Notes: generated from the sequence alone by a model not told the origin. A DNA stretch of 64,000 nt from Gammaproteobacteria bacterium (GCA_024709225.1 JANJXC010000042.1:50438-114437); one strand, 5' to 3'. Positions 14,886 to 28,461 are shown, counted from the first letter of the stretch. Numbers and translations: made by a program.

Positions 14886-15464
14886 TCAATGAATAACATA
14901 GACCAGAGGGAAAAGGATCAACCACACCAGATCGACCATGTGCCAGTAGGAGGCGCCGGTCTCGACACCGGTATGGTTGGCGGCGCTGTAGCCGCCGCTG
15001 CGCGCCTTGAGCAGCACGGCGGCGAGAATCACGATGCCGAGTATGACATGCATGAAGTGGAAGAAGGTCAGCGACAGATAAAACATGAAAAACGTGTTGG
15101 TGCTGAGCGAAATGCCGGCAGAAAATTTCTCGCCGAACTCGAACATCTTGATTACCAGAAACACGCTGCCCATGCCGATGGCGGACAGCAGCCAGTGGCC
15201 GCAGCGCCTGGCATTGTCGGCGCGGATGGCGGCAACGGCACGTACCACGAAATAGCTGCTGGTGAGCAGCACTACGGTGTTGGCGGCACCTGCAATACGA
15301 TTGAGGTGCAGCTGGGATTCGTTGAACAACTCGACGTTGTTGGCGCGGGAAAAGGCATAGGCCAGAAAGAACACACCGAACACCAGCAGTTCGGCGAAGA
15401 TGAAGATCCAGATGGCAAAATCACCGGGCAGGCCGCCGGCATCATGTTTCCGGGAAGTGGTCAT
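14886..15464 (-). CDS. norE: NorE-like protein (cytochrome c oxidase subunit III family)
   Basis: A 192-residue membrane protein with five hydrophobic helices of the haem-copper oxidase subunit III family. Family signs include FAELLVFGVFFLAYAF near the N-terminus, FFHFMHVILG in the middle and ETGASYWHMVDLVWLILF near the end. NorE is an accessory factor of NorBC. The ATG at 15464 was chosen because the longer frame adds an unrelated GC-rich extension that crosses the norB terminator. It follows norB on the same strand, beyond the terminator at 15530-15558. Confidence 0.9.
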   Translation of the reverse strand: MTTSRKHDAGGLPGDFAIWIFIFAELLVFGVFFLAYAFSRANNVELFNESQLHLNRIAGAANTVVLLTSSYFVVRAVAAIRADNARRCGHWLLSAIGMGSVFLVIKMFEFGEKFSAGISLSTNTFFMFYLSLTFFHFMHVILGIVILAAVLLKARSGGYSAANHTGVETGASYWHMVDLVWLILFPLVYVIH

Positions 15465-15529
15465 GGTGAATTCCGTCGCGCCGTGGCGTGAAAACAGGGC
15501 GGTGCATCCGGCACCAAGAGGGACTGCAG

Positions 15530-15558
15530 AAAAAAAAAGGGGGGCGCAAGCGCCCCCC
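15530..15558 (-). terminator. Intrinsic terminator after norB
   Basis: On the minus strand GGGGGGCGC/GCGCCCCCC forms a nine-pair stem with a minimal loop, followed by nine T. It lies 13 bases after the norB stop, between norB and norE, so norE-F-Q should be made at a lower level than norCB unless they have their own promoter. Confidence 0.85.
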
Positions 15559-15570
15559 ACAAGAGCTCCA

Positions 15571-16968
<1,398 letters not shown>

Positions 16969-17403
16969 TTAACCCTGGACGTTTGGCGGCCAATTGGCGG
17001 CATTGATCTCTGAGGTGTACTTCAGGAACTCAGCCACGGCCTCCAACTCTTCGTTGGAAAGGTTGAACTGCGGCATGCTGCGCCGACCCGGAATGCCTTC
17101 TACCGGGCGGCTGGCGATGAAGCCCATGATGGCTTCCTTGCTGCCGCCGAAACGGGTGTAGACATTACCCAGTTCCGGTGCGAAGTAGGCGCCTTCACCC
17201 AACAGGGTATGGCAACCCAGACAATTGTTTTCCTCCCATACTTTCTTGCCCAATGCCACCTGCGGCGTGATGTTCTGACGATTATCACGCTTGGGCAGCG
17301 CCCCTAATGTGTCGAAAGACAAGGCCAGAAACAGGAGGAAGAAAAATACACTGCCCCCCAGATATATGTTTCTGGCCATGCTTTTTGTAAAGGTTTCACT
17401 CAT
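16969..17403 (-). CDS. norC: Nitric oxide reductase cytochrome c subunit NorC
   Basis: The 144-residue membrane-anchored cytochrome c of NorBC. One N-terminal membrane helix (about 12-32) is kept as an anchor and a single haem site CLGCH lies at about residue 61, with a candidate axial methionine in RRSMPQF. It passes electrons from periplasmic donors to NorB. The gene is the first of the nor operon, with a perfect FNR-type box 99 bases upstream of its ATG. Confidence 0.96.
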   Translation of the reverse strand: MSETFTKSMARNIYLGGSVFFFLLFLALSFDTLGALPKRDNRQNITPQVALGKKVWEENNCLGCHTLLGEGAYFAPELGNVYTRFGGSKEAIMGFIASRPVEGIPGRRSMPQFNLSNEELEAVAEFLKYTSEINAANWPPNVQG

Positions 17404-17501
17404 TATGATTCCTCCTTGGCCGCCGGTTGTTGTTACCGCTGGACGCCATCGAGACTGCTATGGCCGGGTGAAGTTATAGTTAAATAGCTGACTGACTTAC
17501 C

Positions 17502-17515
17502 TTGATTTACATCAA
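17502..17515 (-). promoter_or_regulatory. FNR/DNR box upstream of norCB
   Basis: TTGATTTACATCAA is a perfect TTGAT-N4-ATCAA palindrome. It sits in the gap between norC (minus) and pabB (plus). Its distance to norC agrees with anaerobic or nitric-oxide-dependent activation of norCB. No other gene was seen in this gap. Confidence 0.88.
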
Positions 17516-17671
17516 ATTGGTTTTATAGAGATTCATGTGATGCGGGCATATACCTCTTCAGAGGCATGACACAACCGGCGTATCCCGCTGTATTTGTGGC
17601 GTTTTTCAAAGTGTTATCAGAATCTTCTAACATACTCATCCGCTAACTCTTCATACCCGCCAGCCATCACG

Positions 17672-19099
17672 ATGCCATCGACCTGTTTTCCACTGCCTTA
17701 TCCCGCGGATGTCCTGACGTTGTTCCGTCCGCTTGCGGCCCAACCCTGGGCGCAGTGGCTGGACAGCGCCGGGCGCGACCGCTACGACATCATCGTCGCC
17801 GCGCCGCGGGTTACGCTGGTCACGCGCGGCGCTGACACCCGCATCTGTCGCGGCAAGGCGTGCCAGGTCAGCGGCGACGACCCGTTGCTGCTGCTGCGCC
17901 GGGAACTGGCGCGCCAGCCGGTCCCCGGCGGACTGCCGCCGTTCAGCGGCGGCGCGCTGGGTTACTTCGGCTATGACCTGGCGCGCCGCCTCGGCGACCT
18001 GCCCGGGTCCGCCGTCGATGATCTGGCCTGGCCCGAGATGGCGGTGGGTATCTATGCCTGGGCGGTGGTGGTCGATCATCAGGAGCGCCGTTGCTGGCTG
18101 GCCGGCGATGCCGACGCACTGCGCGAGTGGCAGGCGTTGACCGCGCAGTCGATGCCGCCGGGTGAGTTCCTGGTGACGGATGCGCCGCGCAGCGACCTGA
18201 GCGAGGCGCGTTATGCGCAGGCCTTTGCCCGTGTGCAGCACTATCTGCGCGAGGGCGACTGCTATCAGGTCAATCTGGCGCAGCGCTTCTGCGCGCCGGC
18301 GCGGGGCGATGCCTTTGCCCTGTATGCCAGCCTGCGACGGGAAAATCCCGCGCCCTTTGCCGCCTGGCTCAATTTTCCCTTCGGCCAGGTGTTGAGCGCC
18401 TCGCCGGAACGCTTCCTGCGCGTGCAGGGCAGGCAGGTGGAGACCAAGCCCATCAAGGGTACGCGCCCGCGTCTTGCCGATGCGCAGGCGGATCGGGCGC
18501 AGGCCGAGGCGCTGCGCGCCAGCCCCAAGGATCGCGCCGAGAACCTGATGATCGTCGACCTGCTGCGCAACGACCTGGGCAAGAGCTGCAGCCCCGGCAG
18601 CGTGCAGGTGCCGCGCCTGTTCGCGGTGGAAAGCTTCGCCACCGTGCATCATCTGGTCAGCACCGTGCAAGGCGCGCTGGCGCCGGAACATGACGCCATC
18701 GACCTGCTGCGCGGCTGCTTCCCCGGCGGCTCCATCACCGGCGCGCCCAAGCGCCGCGCCATGGAGATCATTGAGGAACTGGAGCCGCACCGCCGCGGCG
18801 TCTACTGCGGCGCCATCGGCTACATCGGCTTCGACGGCAACATGGACAGCAACATCGCCATCCGTACCCTGGTGCACGGCGCAGGCCAGGTCTGCTTCGC
18901 CGCCGGCGGCGGCATCGTCACCGACTCCACCGCCGCCGAGGAATATCAGGAAAGCCTGGACAAGGCCGCCGCCCTGCTGCGCGTACTGGAGCGGCACCGC
19001 GAGCCCCATGGAAGTTTGTCGGAGCGAATCGTATTCGCGACCCCGCCTGAAGCAGCGCACAAGTCCCGAGCATTCGGCTCAGGCGAAGAGGGGACTTGA
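17672..19099 (+). CDS. pabB: Aminodeoxychorismate synthase component I PabB
   Basis: PabB converts chorismate plus ammonia into 4-amino-4-deoxychorismate for folate synthesis. The chorismate-binding domain has the PabB-type PIKGTRPR (the lysine separates it from TrpE, which has alanine there), SPKDRAENLMIVDLLRNDLG, GGSITGAPKRRAMEII and the late FAAGGGIVTDST. The ATG at 17672 gives the usual N-terminus, though no clear ribosome site precedes it. The last 30 or so residues, after the normal end near VLERH, come from a palindromic repeat at 19018-19040 read in frame, so the C-terminus has been extended by repeat DNA. The gene is divergent from the nor cluster. Confidence 0.93.
   Translation: MPSTCFPLPYPADVLTLFRPLAAQPWAQWLDSAGRDRYDIIVAAPRVTLVTRGADTRICRGKACQVSGDDPLLLLRRELARQPVPGGLPPFSGGALGYFGYDLARRLGDLPGSAVDDLAWPEMAVGIYAWAVVVDHQERRCWLAGDADALREWQALTAQSMPPGEFLVTDAPRSDLSEARYAQAFARVQHYLREGDCYQVNLAQRFCAPARGDAFALYASLRRENPAPFAAWLNFPFGQVLSASPERFLRVQGRQVETKPIKGTRPRLADAQADRAQAEALRASPKDRAENLMIVDLLRNDLGKSCSPGSVQVPRLFAVESFATVHHLVSTVQGALAPEHDAIDLLRGCFPGGSITGAPKRRAMEIIEELEPHRRGVYCGAIGYIGFDGNMDSNIAIRTLVHGAGQVCFAAGGGIVTDSTAAEEYQESLDKAAALLRVLERHREPHGSLSERIVFATPPEAAHKSRAFGSGEEGT
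19018..19040. repeat. REP-like palindrome inside the 3' end of pabB
   Basis: This copy of the GGAGCGAATCGTATTCGCGA element contains the GCGAAT-CGT-ATTCGC hairpin. It differs from the other copies in having GTC in place of GTA at its left end. It is translated as part of PabB (SERIVFATPP). Confidence 0.85.
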
Positions 19100-19224
19100 T
19101 CGCACGCCCGATTTTCGCCTTAATGGCCCGCAGCACGCCGCGTCCTGCAGGGCGCTCCGACAACACGGGATGTTGATGCGCGGCGCCACCAGAACTGCAT
19201 AACAACAACATGTCGGGGGCAACA

Positions 19225-19785
19225 ATGGGGCGCATCACCCACCAGCAGGACATCATCGAGCGGCAGATCGTTGCCATGAACATCGCCCGTTTCGATGTCG
19301 CCACGCGCAAGAAGAGCGGCTCCATCCTGACCCACGACGGCCTCTATCTCGCCCAGCTCTGGGGACTTGTCGACCTGCTGCGCGAACAGAACCAGGCCGG
19401 CCACGCCGTCCTCATCCGCCCGCACGGCGAACACGGCATGACCCTGCTCAGCGGCCTCGACAACTCCCGCCTGACCAAACTCCGCGTCGAAGGCTTCGAG
19501 CCCGCCGTCGTCGTGCAATACGGCAAGGACCTGTTCCAGGCCTGGCTCAAGCACGACCGCAAGCTCGACCAGACCACCAGCGAAAAGGTCGCCAAATGCC
19601 TCGCCGAGATCGCCGGCGTCGATGCCTCCACCTCCCACTGGGACAGCTACGGCTACCTCGCCAACTTCCTCATCCCCGCCTGGGTCCAGGGCGAGGAGCA
19701 GGAGGCCTACCTGATCGAAGACCGCGGCATCGTCTACAGCGCCGCACCGCAACTGCTGTCGAAATACTGCGCTGCGGCAAGCTGA
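19225..19785 (+). CDS. Orphan RepB-type plasmid DNA primase domain protein
   Basis: A 186-residue protein resembling the RepB/MobA-associated primase domain of plasmids and integrative elements. Supporting pieces are IRPHGEHGMTLLSGL, LRVEGFEPAVVVQYGKDLFQAW and SHWDSYGYLANF, which match the order IRPxGEHGLVLLDDL, LxxEGFxPAAVVETSPGNFQAW and SADxRHYGRLAGF as I recall it for that family. The start at 19225 was preferred because GGGGG lies six bases upstream; an in-frame ATG at 19210 lacks a site. Codons are strongly biased to C at the third position. No relaxase, replication origin or partition gene is nearby, so this looks like a remnant of a mobile element. Whether it is active is unknown. Confidence 0.65.
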   Translation: MGRITHQQDIIERQIVAMNIARFDVATRKKSGSILTHDGLYLAQLWGLVDLLREQNQAGHAVLIRPHGEHGMTLLSGLDNSRLTKLRVEGFEPAVVVQYGKDLFQAWLKHDRKLDQTTSEKVAKCLAEIAGVDASTSHWDSYGYLANFLIPAWVQGEEQEAYLIEDRGIVYSAAPQLLSKYCAAAS

Positions 19786-20077
19786 CTGCCTAGCACATGG
19801 ACGTGACAAGCAACCCCAATCCGACGAACCCGCAGCTGTTTAGGGATCTGCCTACAGACAGCGGGGCAGGGCTATCCTCGGCAAAAGGGGGCAGATTTAA
19901 TTACGACTACGAACGTCCGCTTCATGGTCGATAGCAGCCAGTCACGTTGTGCAGAGGCCCCCTGGCTGTAGGTGTCCTGGTTCCCGCTAACCTCCCATAG
20001 CCACCCCGCTTGATTGATGCACCCTTGCGGCAGTCAGCTATGCTGCCCTTATGTGCCGTTTCCAGAGGTACAGGGTC
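19786..20077. other. 292-base gap without a recognisable gene
   Basis: No open frame with a ribosome site was found between the primase remnant and the hydrolase. Around 19885-19950 the sequence GGGGGCAGATTTAATTACG and then AACGTCCGCTTCATGGTCGA resembles dispersed intergenic sequences seen in other gammaproteobacteria, from memory only. Confidence 0.4.
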
Positions 20078-20914
20078 ATGGGGCATGCCGTTCTGACCGC
20101 CGTGGGTGCCTATGTCGCGTTGGTGCTGTTCCTGTATTTTGCGCAGGGCAGTCTGCTGTATCTGCCCGGTATTCCGTCGCGGGAGCTGGTGGCCAGCCCG
20201 CGGGACATCGGATTTGGTTACGAGGATGTGCGCCTGGAAACCGCGGATGGCGTGGGGCTGCACGGCTGGTATGTTCCAGCCGGGGAGGCGCGCGGGACGC
20301 TGCTGTTCTTCCACGGCAACGCCGGCAACATCTCCCACCGGCTGGATTCTCTGCGCATCTTTCACCGCCTCGGACTCAACGTCCTGATCTTCGATTACCG
20401 CGGTTATGGCCGCAGCGAGGGTACACCCAGCGAGGAGGGGACGCAGCAGGATGCGCTGGCGGCCTGGAACCATCTCGTTACGGCGCGTGGCGAGGCACCG
20501 GAGCGCATCGTGCTGTTCGGCCGCTCCCTCGGCGCCGCGCTGGCCGCCTGGCTGGCGACGCGGGAGCGGCCGGGCGCGCTGATTCTGGAGTCGGCCTTCA
20601 TCTCGGTGCCGGAACTGGCGGGAGATTTGTACTGGTGGCTGCCGGCCCGGCGGCTGGCGCGGTTGCGCTACGACACCCGGGAATATCTGGCCGGGGTGCA
20701 GTGCCCGGTGCTGGTGGTGCACAGTCCGGACGATGAAATCATCCCCTACCGCCACGGCCTGGCGCTGTATGAAGCGGCGCGGCCGCCCAAAACGTTCCTG
20801 CAGCTGCGCGGTGATCACAACAGGGGGTTTCTTTTGAGCGGCGCCGAGTATGTGCGGGGGCTGGATGCGTTTCTCGCCACGCATCCGGCTGACCATGCAG
20901 CGGCAGCTCGTTAG
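20078..20914 (+). CDS. Alpha/beta hydrolase with N-terminal membrane anchor
   Basis: A 278-residue alpha/beta-hydrolase of the BEM46/YfhR-like group. A hydrophobic N-terminus (about 5-25) probably anchors it to the membrane. The oxyanion motif is FFHGNAGN, the nucleophile elbow is GRSLGA, the acid lies in HSPDDEIIP and the last histidine in RGDHNRGF. The start at 20078 has AGGG seven bases upstream; an earlier ATG at 20051 lacks a site. Substrate is unknown. It overlaps the next gene by 20 bases, so the two are co-expressed. Confidence 0.85.
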   Translation: MGHAVLTAVGAYVALVLFLYFAQGSLLYLPGIPSRELVASPRDIGFGYEDVRLETADGVGLHGWYVPAGEARGTLLFFHGNAGNISHRLDSLRIFHRLGLNVLIFDYRGYGRSEGTPSEEGTQQDALAAWNHLVTARGEAPERIVLFGRSLGAALAAWLATRERPGALILESAFISVPELAGDLYWWLPARRLARLRYDTREYLAGVQCPVLVVHSPDDEIIPYRHGLALYEAARPPKTFLQLRGDHNRGFLLSGAEYVRGLDAFLATHPADHAAAAR

Positions 20915-21653
20915 CGGCCTGCTGGCGCTGCTCACCGTTGCCGTGGCGGCGACGGTTATTCTCCTGCCTGCCGTTGCCCAACCGCCAGACTATCACCGCT
21001 TCGCCGATGACCGCGCCTGGCTCGGTGTGCCCAACTTTCTCAACGTGGTGTCCAATGCGCCGTTTTTTCTGGTGGCCGTGCTGGGAGTGCGTGCATTGTG
21101 GTATCCGGAGGGCGGCGCGCCTGGCGCCGCGTTCTATCGTGCACCCTATGCGCTGTTGTTTCTGGCGCTGGCCGCGATCAGCCTGGGCTCTGCTTATTAT
21201 CACCTCGCGCCGGACAATGCGCGGCTGGTGTGGGACCGTCTGCCGATGAGTGTGGCTTTCGCCGCCTTCGTCGCGGCCATTGCCGCCGAACGCTGGAATC
21301 CAATGGCCGGCCGCTGGCTGCTTGCGCCGCTGGTGGCGACGGGCGTGGGGACGGTGTTGTGGTGGCGCCTGAGCGCGGGTTGGAGCGCTGAAAACGTATT
21401 GCCGTATTTTGCCTTTCAGGGCTGGGCGTTTCTGGTGGTGCTGCTGATGATGGCGATGCCGCTGGGGCTGCGGCGGGGTTCCTGTGTGAAAGCGGTATTG
21501 GTGCTTTATGGTGCTGCGTTGGGCGCCGAACTGTTCGATCGCACGATCTTCGCCTTTGGGCAGGTGGTGAGCGGACATACGCTCAAGCATCTGCTGGCGG
21601 CGCTGGCCGTATACCAGGTGGTGCGGATGCTGCGGGCTGGGGATGGGCGGTAG
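20895..21653 (+). CDS. Ceramidase-like (CREST superfamily) membrane hydrolase
   Basis: A 252-residue protein with about seven hydrophobic segments and the signature residues of the alkaline ceramidase/CREST superfamily: NFLNVVSNAPFF near the N-terminus, YYHLAPDNARLVWDRLPM, and GHTLKHLLAA near the end. These supply the serine, aspartate and histidines of the zinc amidase site. Bacterial members are mostly uncharacterised and may cleave lipid amides. It overlaps the alpha/beta hydrolase upstream, so both may act on lipids. Confidence 0.8.
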   Translation: MQRQLVSGLLALLTVAVAATVILLPAVAQPPDYHRFADDRAWLGVPNFLNVVSNAPFFLVAVLGVRALWYPEGGAPGAAFYRAPYALLFLALAAISLGSAYYHLAPDNARLVWDRLPMSVAFAAFVAAIAAERWNPMAGRWLLAPLVATGVGTVLWWRLSAGWSAENVLPYFAFQGWAFLVVLLMMAMPLGLRRGSCVKAVLVLYGAALGAELFDRTIFAFGQVVSGHTLKHLLAALAVYQVVRMLRAGDGR

Positions 21654-21683
21654 AGGGGCGGTGATGGGGTTCGCTGCGCGCAC

Positions 21684-22066
21684 CCATCCGGGTGGTGTGT
21701 TTGGTAGGAGCGAATCGTATTCGCGGGGGTCTGTGCCTGTCCCGGCGTTTTATCGCGGATATGATCCGCTCCTACAGGTGCGGGCCTTGCGCAATTCGTA
21801 GCCCGCCGCTACGCAGGAAATTCATCCGTTGGGCGTGTTTTGTAGGAGCGAATCGTATTCGCGAGGATCTGTGCCTGCCCTGGCGTTTTATCGCGGATAC
21901 GATCCGCTCCTACCAGTACGGGCCTCGTGCGATCCATCGCCCGCCGCTATGCCCAGGAACCCATCCGTGGGGTGTGTCTGGTAGGAGCGAATCGTATTCG
22001 CGAGGGTCTGTGCCTGTCCCAGCGTTTTATCGCGGATACGATCCGCTCCTACGGGTCCGGGCCTCG
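21684..22066. repeat. Three tandem copies of a 138-139-base unit carrying paired REP-like palindromes
   Basis: Units begin near 21684, 21822 and 21961. Each contains a forward element (21704, 21842 and 21981) with hairpin GCGAAT-CGT-ATTCGC, a spacer reading about TCTGTGCCTGTCCCGGCG, and an inverted element ending at about 21775, 21914 and 22052 with hairpin GCGGAT-ACG-ATCCGC. The two types differ at one base pair in each arm, so pairing is kept. The rest of the 457-base gap between the ceramidase-like gene and the dehydrogenase gene holds no gene. An open frame across the repeats exists only because the unit is close to a multiple of three. Confidence 0.93.
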
Positions 22067-22110
22067 CAGAGGGACAGCGTTCAGAAAAACCCATGGAACA
22101 GGGGCATTGC

Positions 22111-22809
22111 TTACCACGGGATCTCCGAACCATCGAAGCGGAAGAAGCGCCCGCTGTGTTCGAGGCGGAACTCTTCGGCGAGGCGGCGCATGCCGCGCAC
22201 GCTTTCTTCGGGATGATGCGGGGCGTCGGGGCCGCCCATGCGGGTGTTGACCCAGCCGGGGTGGAGCAGCAGCACGCCGATGCCGCGTGGCTTCAGTTCG
22301 AGGGAAATGCCTTTCATGGCGGCGTTGAGTGCCGCCTTGCTGGAGCGATAGGCATAATTGCGGCCGCCGCCGATTTCGGCGATGGAGCCCATATGCGAGG
22401 TGATCGCCAGTACCAGCCGGCGGTCGCTGCGCGCCACGTGTTCCACCAGCGCTTCGGTGACACGCACGGCGCCCAGGGTGTTCACGCGCAGGGTCTCCTC
22501 CCAGGCAGCGTATTCGATGCTGCCCAACGGGTCTTTGTCCCAGCGTTCGAAATAGACACCGGCGTTGTTGATCAACAGGTCGATGCCGGCGGTGCGGATT
22601 TCTTGCGTCAGGGCAGTAAGCTCGTCTTCGCGGGTGACATCGAGCCGGTGCACGCGGATACCAGCGTGCTTGAGCGCCAGTTGCTGCAGGTCGCCGGCGT
22701 CAGCGGGCCGACGGCAGGTGGCGTGGACCTGCCAGCCGGCGTCTGCCAGCTGGCGTACCCATTCCAGGCCGAGGCCGCGGTTGCTGCCGGTGATGAGCGC
22801 TGTGGGCAT
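22111..22809 (-). CDS. Short-chain dehydrogenase/reductase
   Basis: A 232-residue classical SDR oxidoreductase. The nucleotide-binding motif TGSNRGLG is at residues 7-14, DLLINNAGVYFE follows in the middle, and the active-site YRSSK includes the catalytic tyrosine and lysine, with a serine in AITSHMGS. It resembles the CsgA/sniffer-type carbonyl reductases, but the substrate cannot be read from sequence. The ATG at 22809 opens directly on the Rossmann strand; the longer frame upstream is unlikely because it covers the promoter of the divergent gene at 22928. Confidence 0.88.
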   Translation of the reverse strand: MPTALITGSNRGLGLEWVRQLADAGWQVHATCRRPADAGDLQQLALKHAGIRVHRLDVTREDELTALTQEIRTAGIDLLINNAGVYFERWDKDPLGSIEYAAWEETLRVNTLGAVRVTEALVEHVARSDRRLVLAITSHMGSIAEIGGGRNYAYRSSKAALNAAMKGISLELKPRGIGVLLLHPGWVNTRMGGPDAPHHPEESVRGMRRLAEEFRLEHSGRFFRFDGSEIPW

Positions 22810-22927
22810 GGGATATCTCTGTCGCGGGTGGTAAGCAAAAAAATAGCACGGGATTTTGTGCATCGGAAAAGGGCGACAGGGGCAGATTTGGGGCACAATA
22901 AAACCATTCACTGCCGGTGACACTGCC

Positions 22928-23584
22928 ATGCCCTTCCTGTACCCCTATGCCGTTCTGCTTCTGTTTGCGTTCACCTTGCCGGCACAAGCCGAGGAGCTGT
23001 TTGCCGCGCTGTATTTCCAGCGCGACGAGATGACCCTGCGCAGCGGCGGGACGGATGTGGATACCCGCATCGGCCGCTTCGGCGTGAGCATCACCAGTGT
23101 TTATAACCGGTATCTGGATGCCAGCCTGGACATCGGCCATGCCAGCCTGACCCAGGCGGGAAATCCGGCGACGCAGGGGATGAGCCTGCCTGGTGAATAC
23201 ATGGGTATTGCCGTGCGCGCCTGGCCGCTACGCAGCCGCTACCTGGATGCCTGGGTGCAGGGCGATTACACCTTTCTTTCCGTCTCCGGCACGAGCGGCG
23301 GGCAGGGTGCCGAAATTGAGCTGGACGAGGCCGGTGCATCCGCCGGTGTGGTGGTCCATGCCGGTCCCGTGGACCTGCTCGCCGGCGTGCATCATGCCAG
23401 CGTGAGCGGTGACGAGATTGCCAGCGGTACGGTGACCTATACCCGCAGCGTGCGGCTGGAAGACAAGACAACCGTCTGGGGCGGCGTGGACCTGTTGGTC
23501 GACGACCGCGGCGGCACCATCGGCGTGCTGTTCAGCAGCGGCGGGCGCAGCGGGGTCACGCTGCGCTTTGCGCGCAGGTTTTAG
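22928..23584 (+). CDS. Predicted outer-membrane beta-barrel protein of unknown function
   Basis: A 218-residue exported protein with a signal peptide (about 1-20, ending PAQA). The mature part alternates short amphipathic strands separated by turns (for example RIGRFGVSITSVYN, YLDAWVQGDYTFLSV, TTVWGGVDLLVDDRG) and ends in VTLRFARRF, a C-terminal phenylalanine as in outer-membrane barrels. I do not recognise a characterised homologue. It is divergent from the dehydrogenase gene. Confidence 0.7.
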   Translation: MPFLYPYAVLLLFAFTLPAQAEELFAALYFQRDEMTLRSGGTDVDTRIGRFGVSITSVYNRYLDASLDIGHASLTQAGNPATQGMSLPGEYMGIAVRAWPLRSRYLDAWVQGDYTFLSVSGTSGGQGAEIELDEAGASAGVVVHAGPVDLLAGVHHASVSGDEIASGTVTYTRSVRLEDKTTVWGGVDLLVDDRGGTIGVLFSSGGRSGVTLRFARRF

Positions 23585-23618
23585 GCTGCAGCCTCCGCGG
23601 CCGGCTCAAGGTACATAA

Positions 23619-24623
23619 TCAAATACCCGCGGCGGGCAGATAGCTGTCCAGCAGTTGCAGATAGTTGGCGCGGGCGTAGGCCGAGGCGTTGCCGGTATGC
23701 CGCTGGCTCAACACCCCCTTCAGTTGTTCCACCGACTCGTACGGACTTTCCTCCAGCCACTGTTCCATGCCGCGCAGGATCTGCGTCAGGCGTTGCGGGC
23801 CGTGCAGCAGCAGGGCGCTGCACAGGTGCACCACATCGGCGCCGGCAAGCAGCATCTTCACGGCGTCGGCAGGGGTGTGCACGCCGCCGGTGGCGGCCAG
23901 GGTGAGTTTGACGTGGCCGTGCAGGATGGCTATCCAGCGCATGGCCAGCAGGGACTCGGCGGAGGTGGACAGGTGCAGCTGCGGCGCCACGCGCAGGCTG
24001 TCGATATCGATGTCCGGCTGGTAGAAGCGATTGAACAGGCTGACGCCATTGGCCCCGGCCTGTTCCAGCCGGCGCACCATGTTGGCCACCGAGCTGAATT
24101 GCGGCGACAGCTTCATGGCGATGGGCAGGCTGACGTGCCGGCGCAGTTCGGTGAGCAGGTCGACGTAGCGTTGCTCCACCTCGGCGCCGCTGACCTCCGT
24201 GTCGCCTGCCACGTAATACACATTCAGCTCCAGCGCATCGGCGCCGGCCTGCTGCAGTGCCGTGCCATAGTCGATCCAGCCGCCGGGCGTGATGCCGTTG
24301 AGGCTGGCGACGACGGGGATATCCAGGCTCTGTTTCAGGCGCTGCAACTGCTCCAGATAGCGCTCCTGCTTCGACGGCATGTCGCCATGCAGGGGCAGGA
24401 AGCTGGTGGCCTCGGCGTGGCCCAGGCTCTGGTTGTGGAGGTATTCATCCATCACCATGTGGTCGTGCTGCATCTCCTCTTCGAACACCGAATACATCAC
24501 CAGCGCGGCGGCGCCGGCATCCTCCAGCCGCCTGGCGGCATCGAGGCTGCGCGACAGCGGCGAGGCCGAAGGCACCAGCGGGTTTTTCAGTTCCAGGCCG
24601 AGATAGCTTGTGCGCAGGTCCAT
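23619..24623 (-). CDS. Dihydroorotate dehydrogenase-like flavoprotein next to PFOR
   Basis: A 334-residue TIM-barrel protein of the dihydroorotate dehydrogenase-like group. Recognisable segments are NPLVPSASPLSRS, VVASLNG, ALELNVYY, PIAMKLSPQFSSVANM and LAATGGVHTPADAVKMLLAGAD for the FMN phosphate. It is not the pyrimidine enzyme PyrD: relatives of this type are commonly found beside pyruvate:ferredoxin oxidoreductase genes. The ATG at 24623 has AAGGAG five bases upstream, and the gene overlaps the nifJ stop region, so they are co-translated. It may exchange electrons with PFOR or ferredoxin; that is inference. Confidence 0.85.
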   Translation of the reverse strand: MDLRTSYLGLELKNPLVPSASPLSRSLDAARRLEDAGAAALVMYSVFEEEMQHDHMVMDEYLHNQSLGHAEATSFLPLHGDMPSKQERYLEQLQRLKQSLDIPVVASLNGITPGGWIDYGTALQQAGADALELNVYYVAGDTEVSGAEVEQRYVDLLTELRRHVSLPIAMKLSPQFSSVANMVRRLEQAGANGVSLFNRFYQPDIDIDSLRVAPQLHLSTSAESLLAMRWIAILHGHVKLTLAATGGVHTPADAVKMLLAGADVVHLCSALLLHGPQRLTQILRGMEQWLEESPYESVEQLKGVLSQRHTGNASAYARANYLQLLDSYLPAAGI

Positions 24624-24625
24624 GA

Positions 24626-28225
<3,600 letters not shown>

Positions 28226-28306
28226 CGTATCCTCCGTTGTTGTGCGGACCGTTGTGTCCGGTCCTGCGGCCAAGCATAGCCCAGATCGGCGGTATTAACT
28301 CATCGG

Positions 28307-28443
28307 TCGCGGATGCGATCCGCTCCTACGGTACGTGGCCCATGCCGGGGCGCATGGCATTCGCGCTGGAGCGGTGGCTCCGCCCGGCGGTGTATCGCCG
28401 ATGCGATCCGTGCAGCCCATGTAGGAGCGAATCGTATTCGCGA
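28307..28443. repeat. Cluster of REP-like palindromes between nifJ and the deacetylase gene
   Basis: An inverted element with GCGGAT-GCG-ATCCGC lies at 28307-28329, a degraded one near 28394-28410, and a forward element with GCGAAT-CGT-ATTCGC at 28421-28443. They have the same ends (CTCCTAC or GTAGGAG) as the tandem array near 21.8 kb. Confidence 0.88.
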
Positions 28444-28461
28444 CAGCCGGAGCCTCGATGC

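Noticed and set aside
21684-22066. CRISPR array
   Set aside because: The repeats are about 138 bases, with palindromes facing each other and similar spacers, and no cas genes are near. This is a repeat amplification, not an array of short repeats with unique spacers.
21692-22216. A plus-strand open frame across the tandem repeat
   Set aside because: It is kept open only because the repeat unit is near a multiple of three. The amino acid pattern is just the repeat translated three times.
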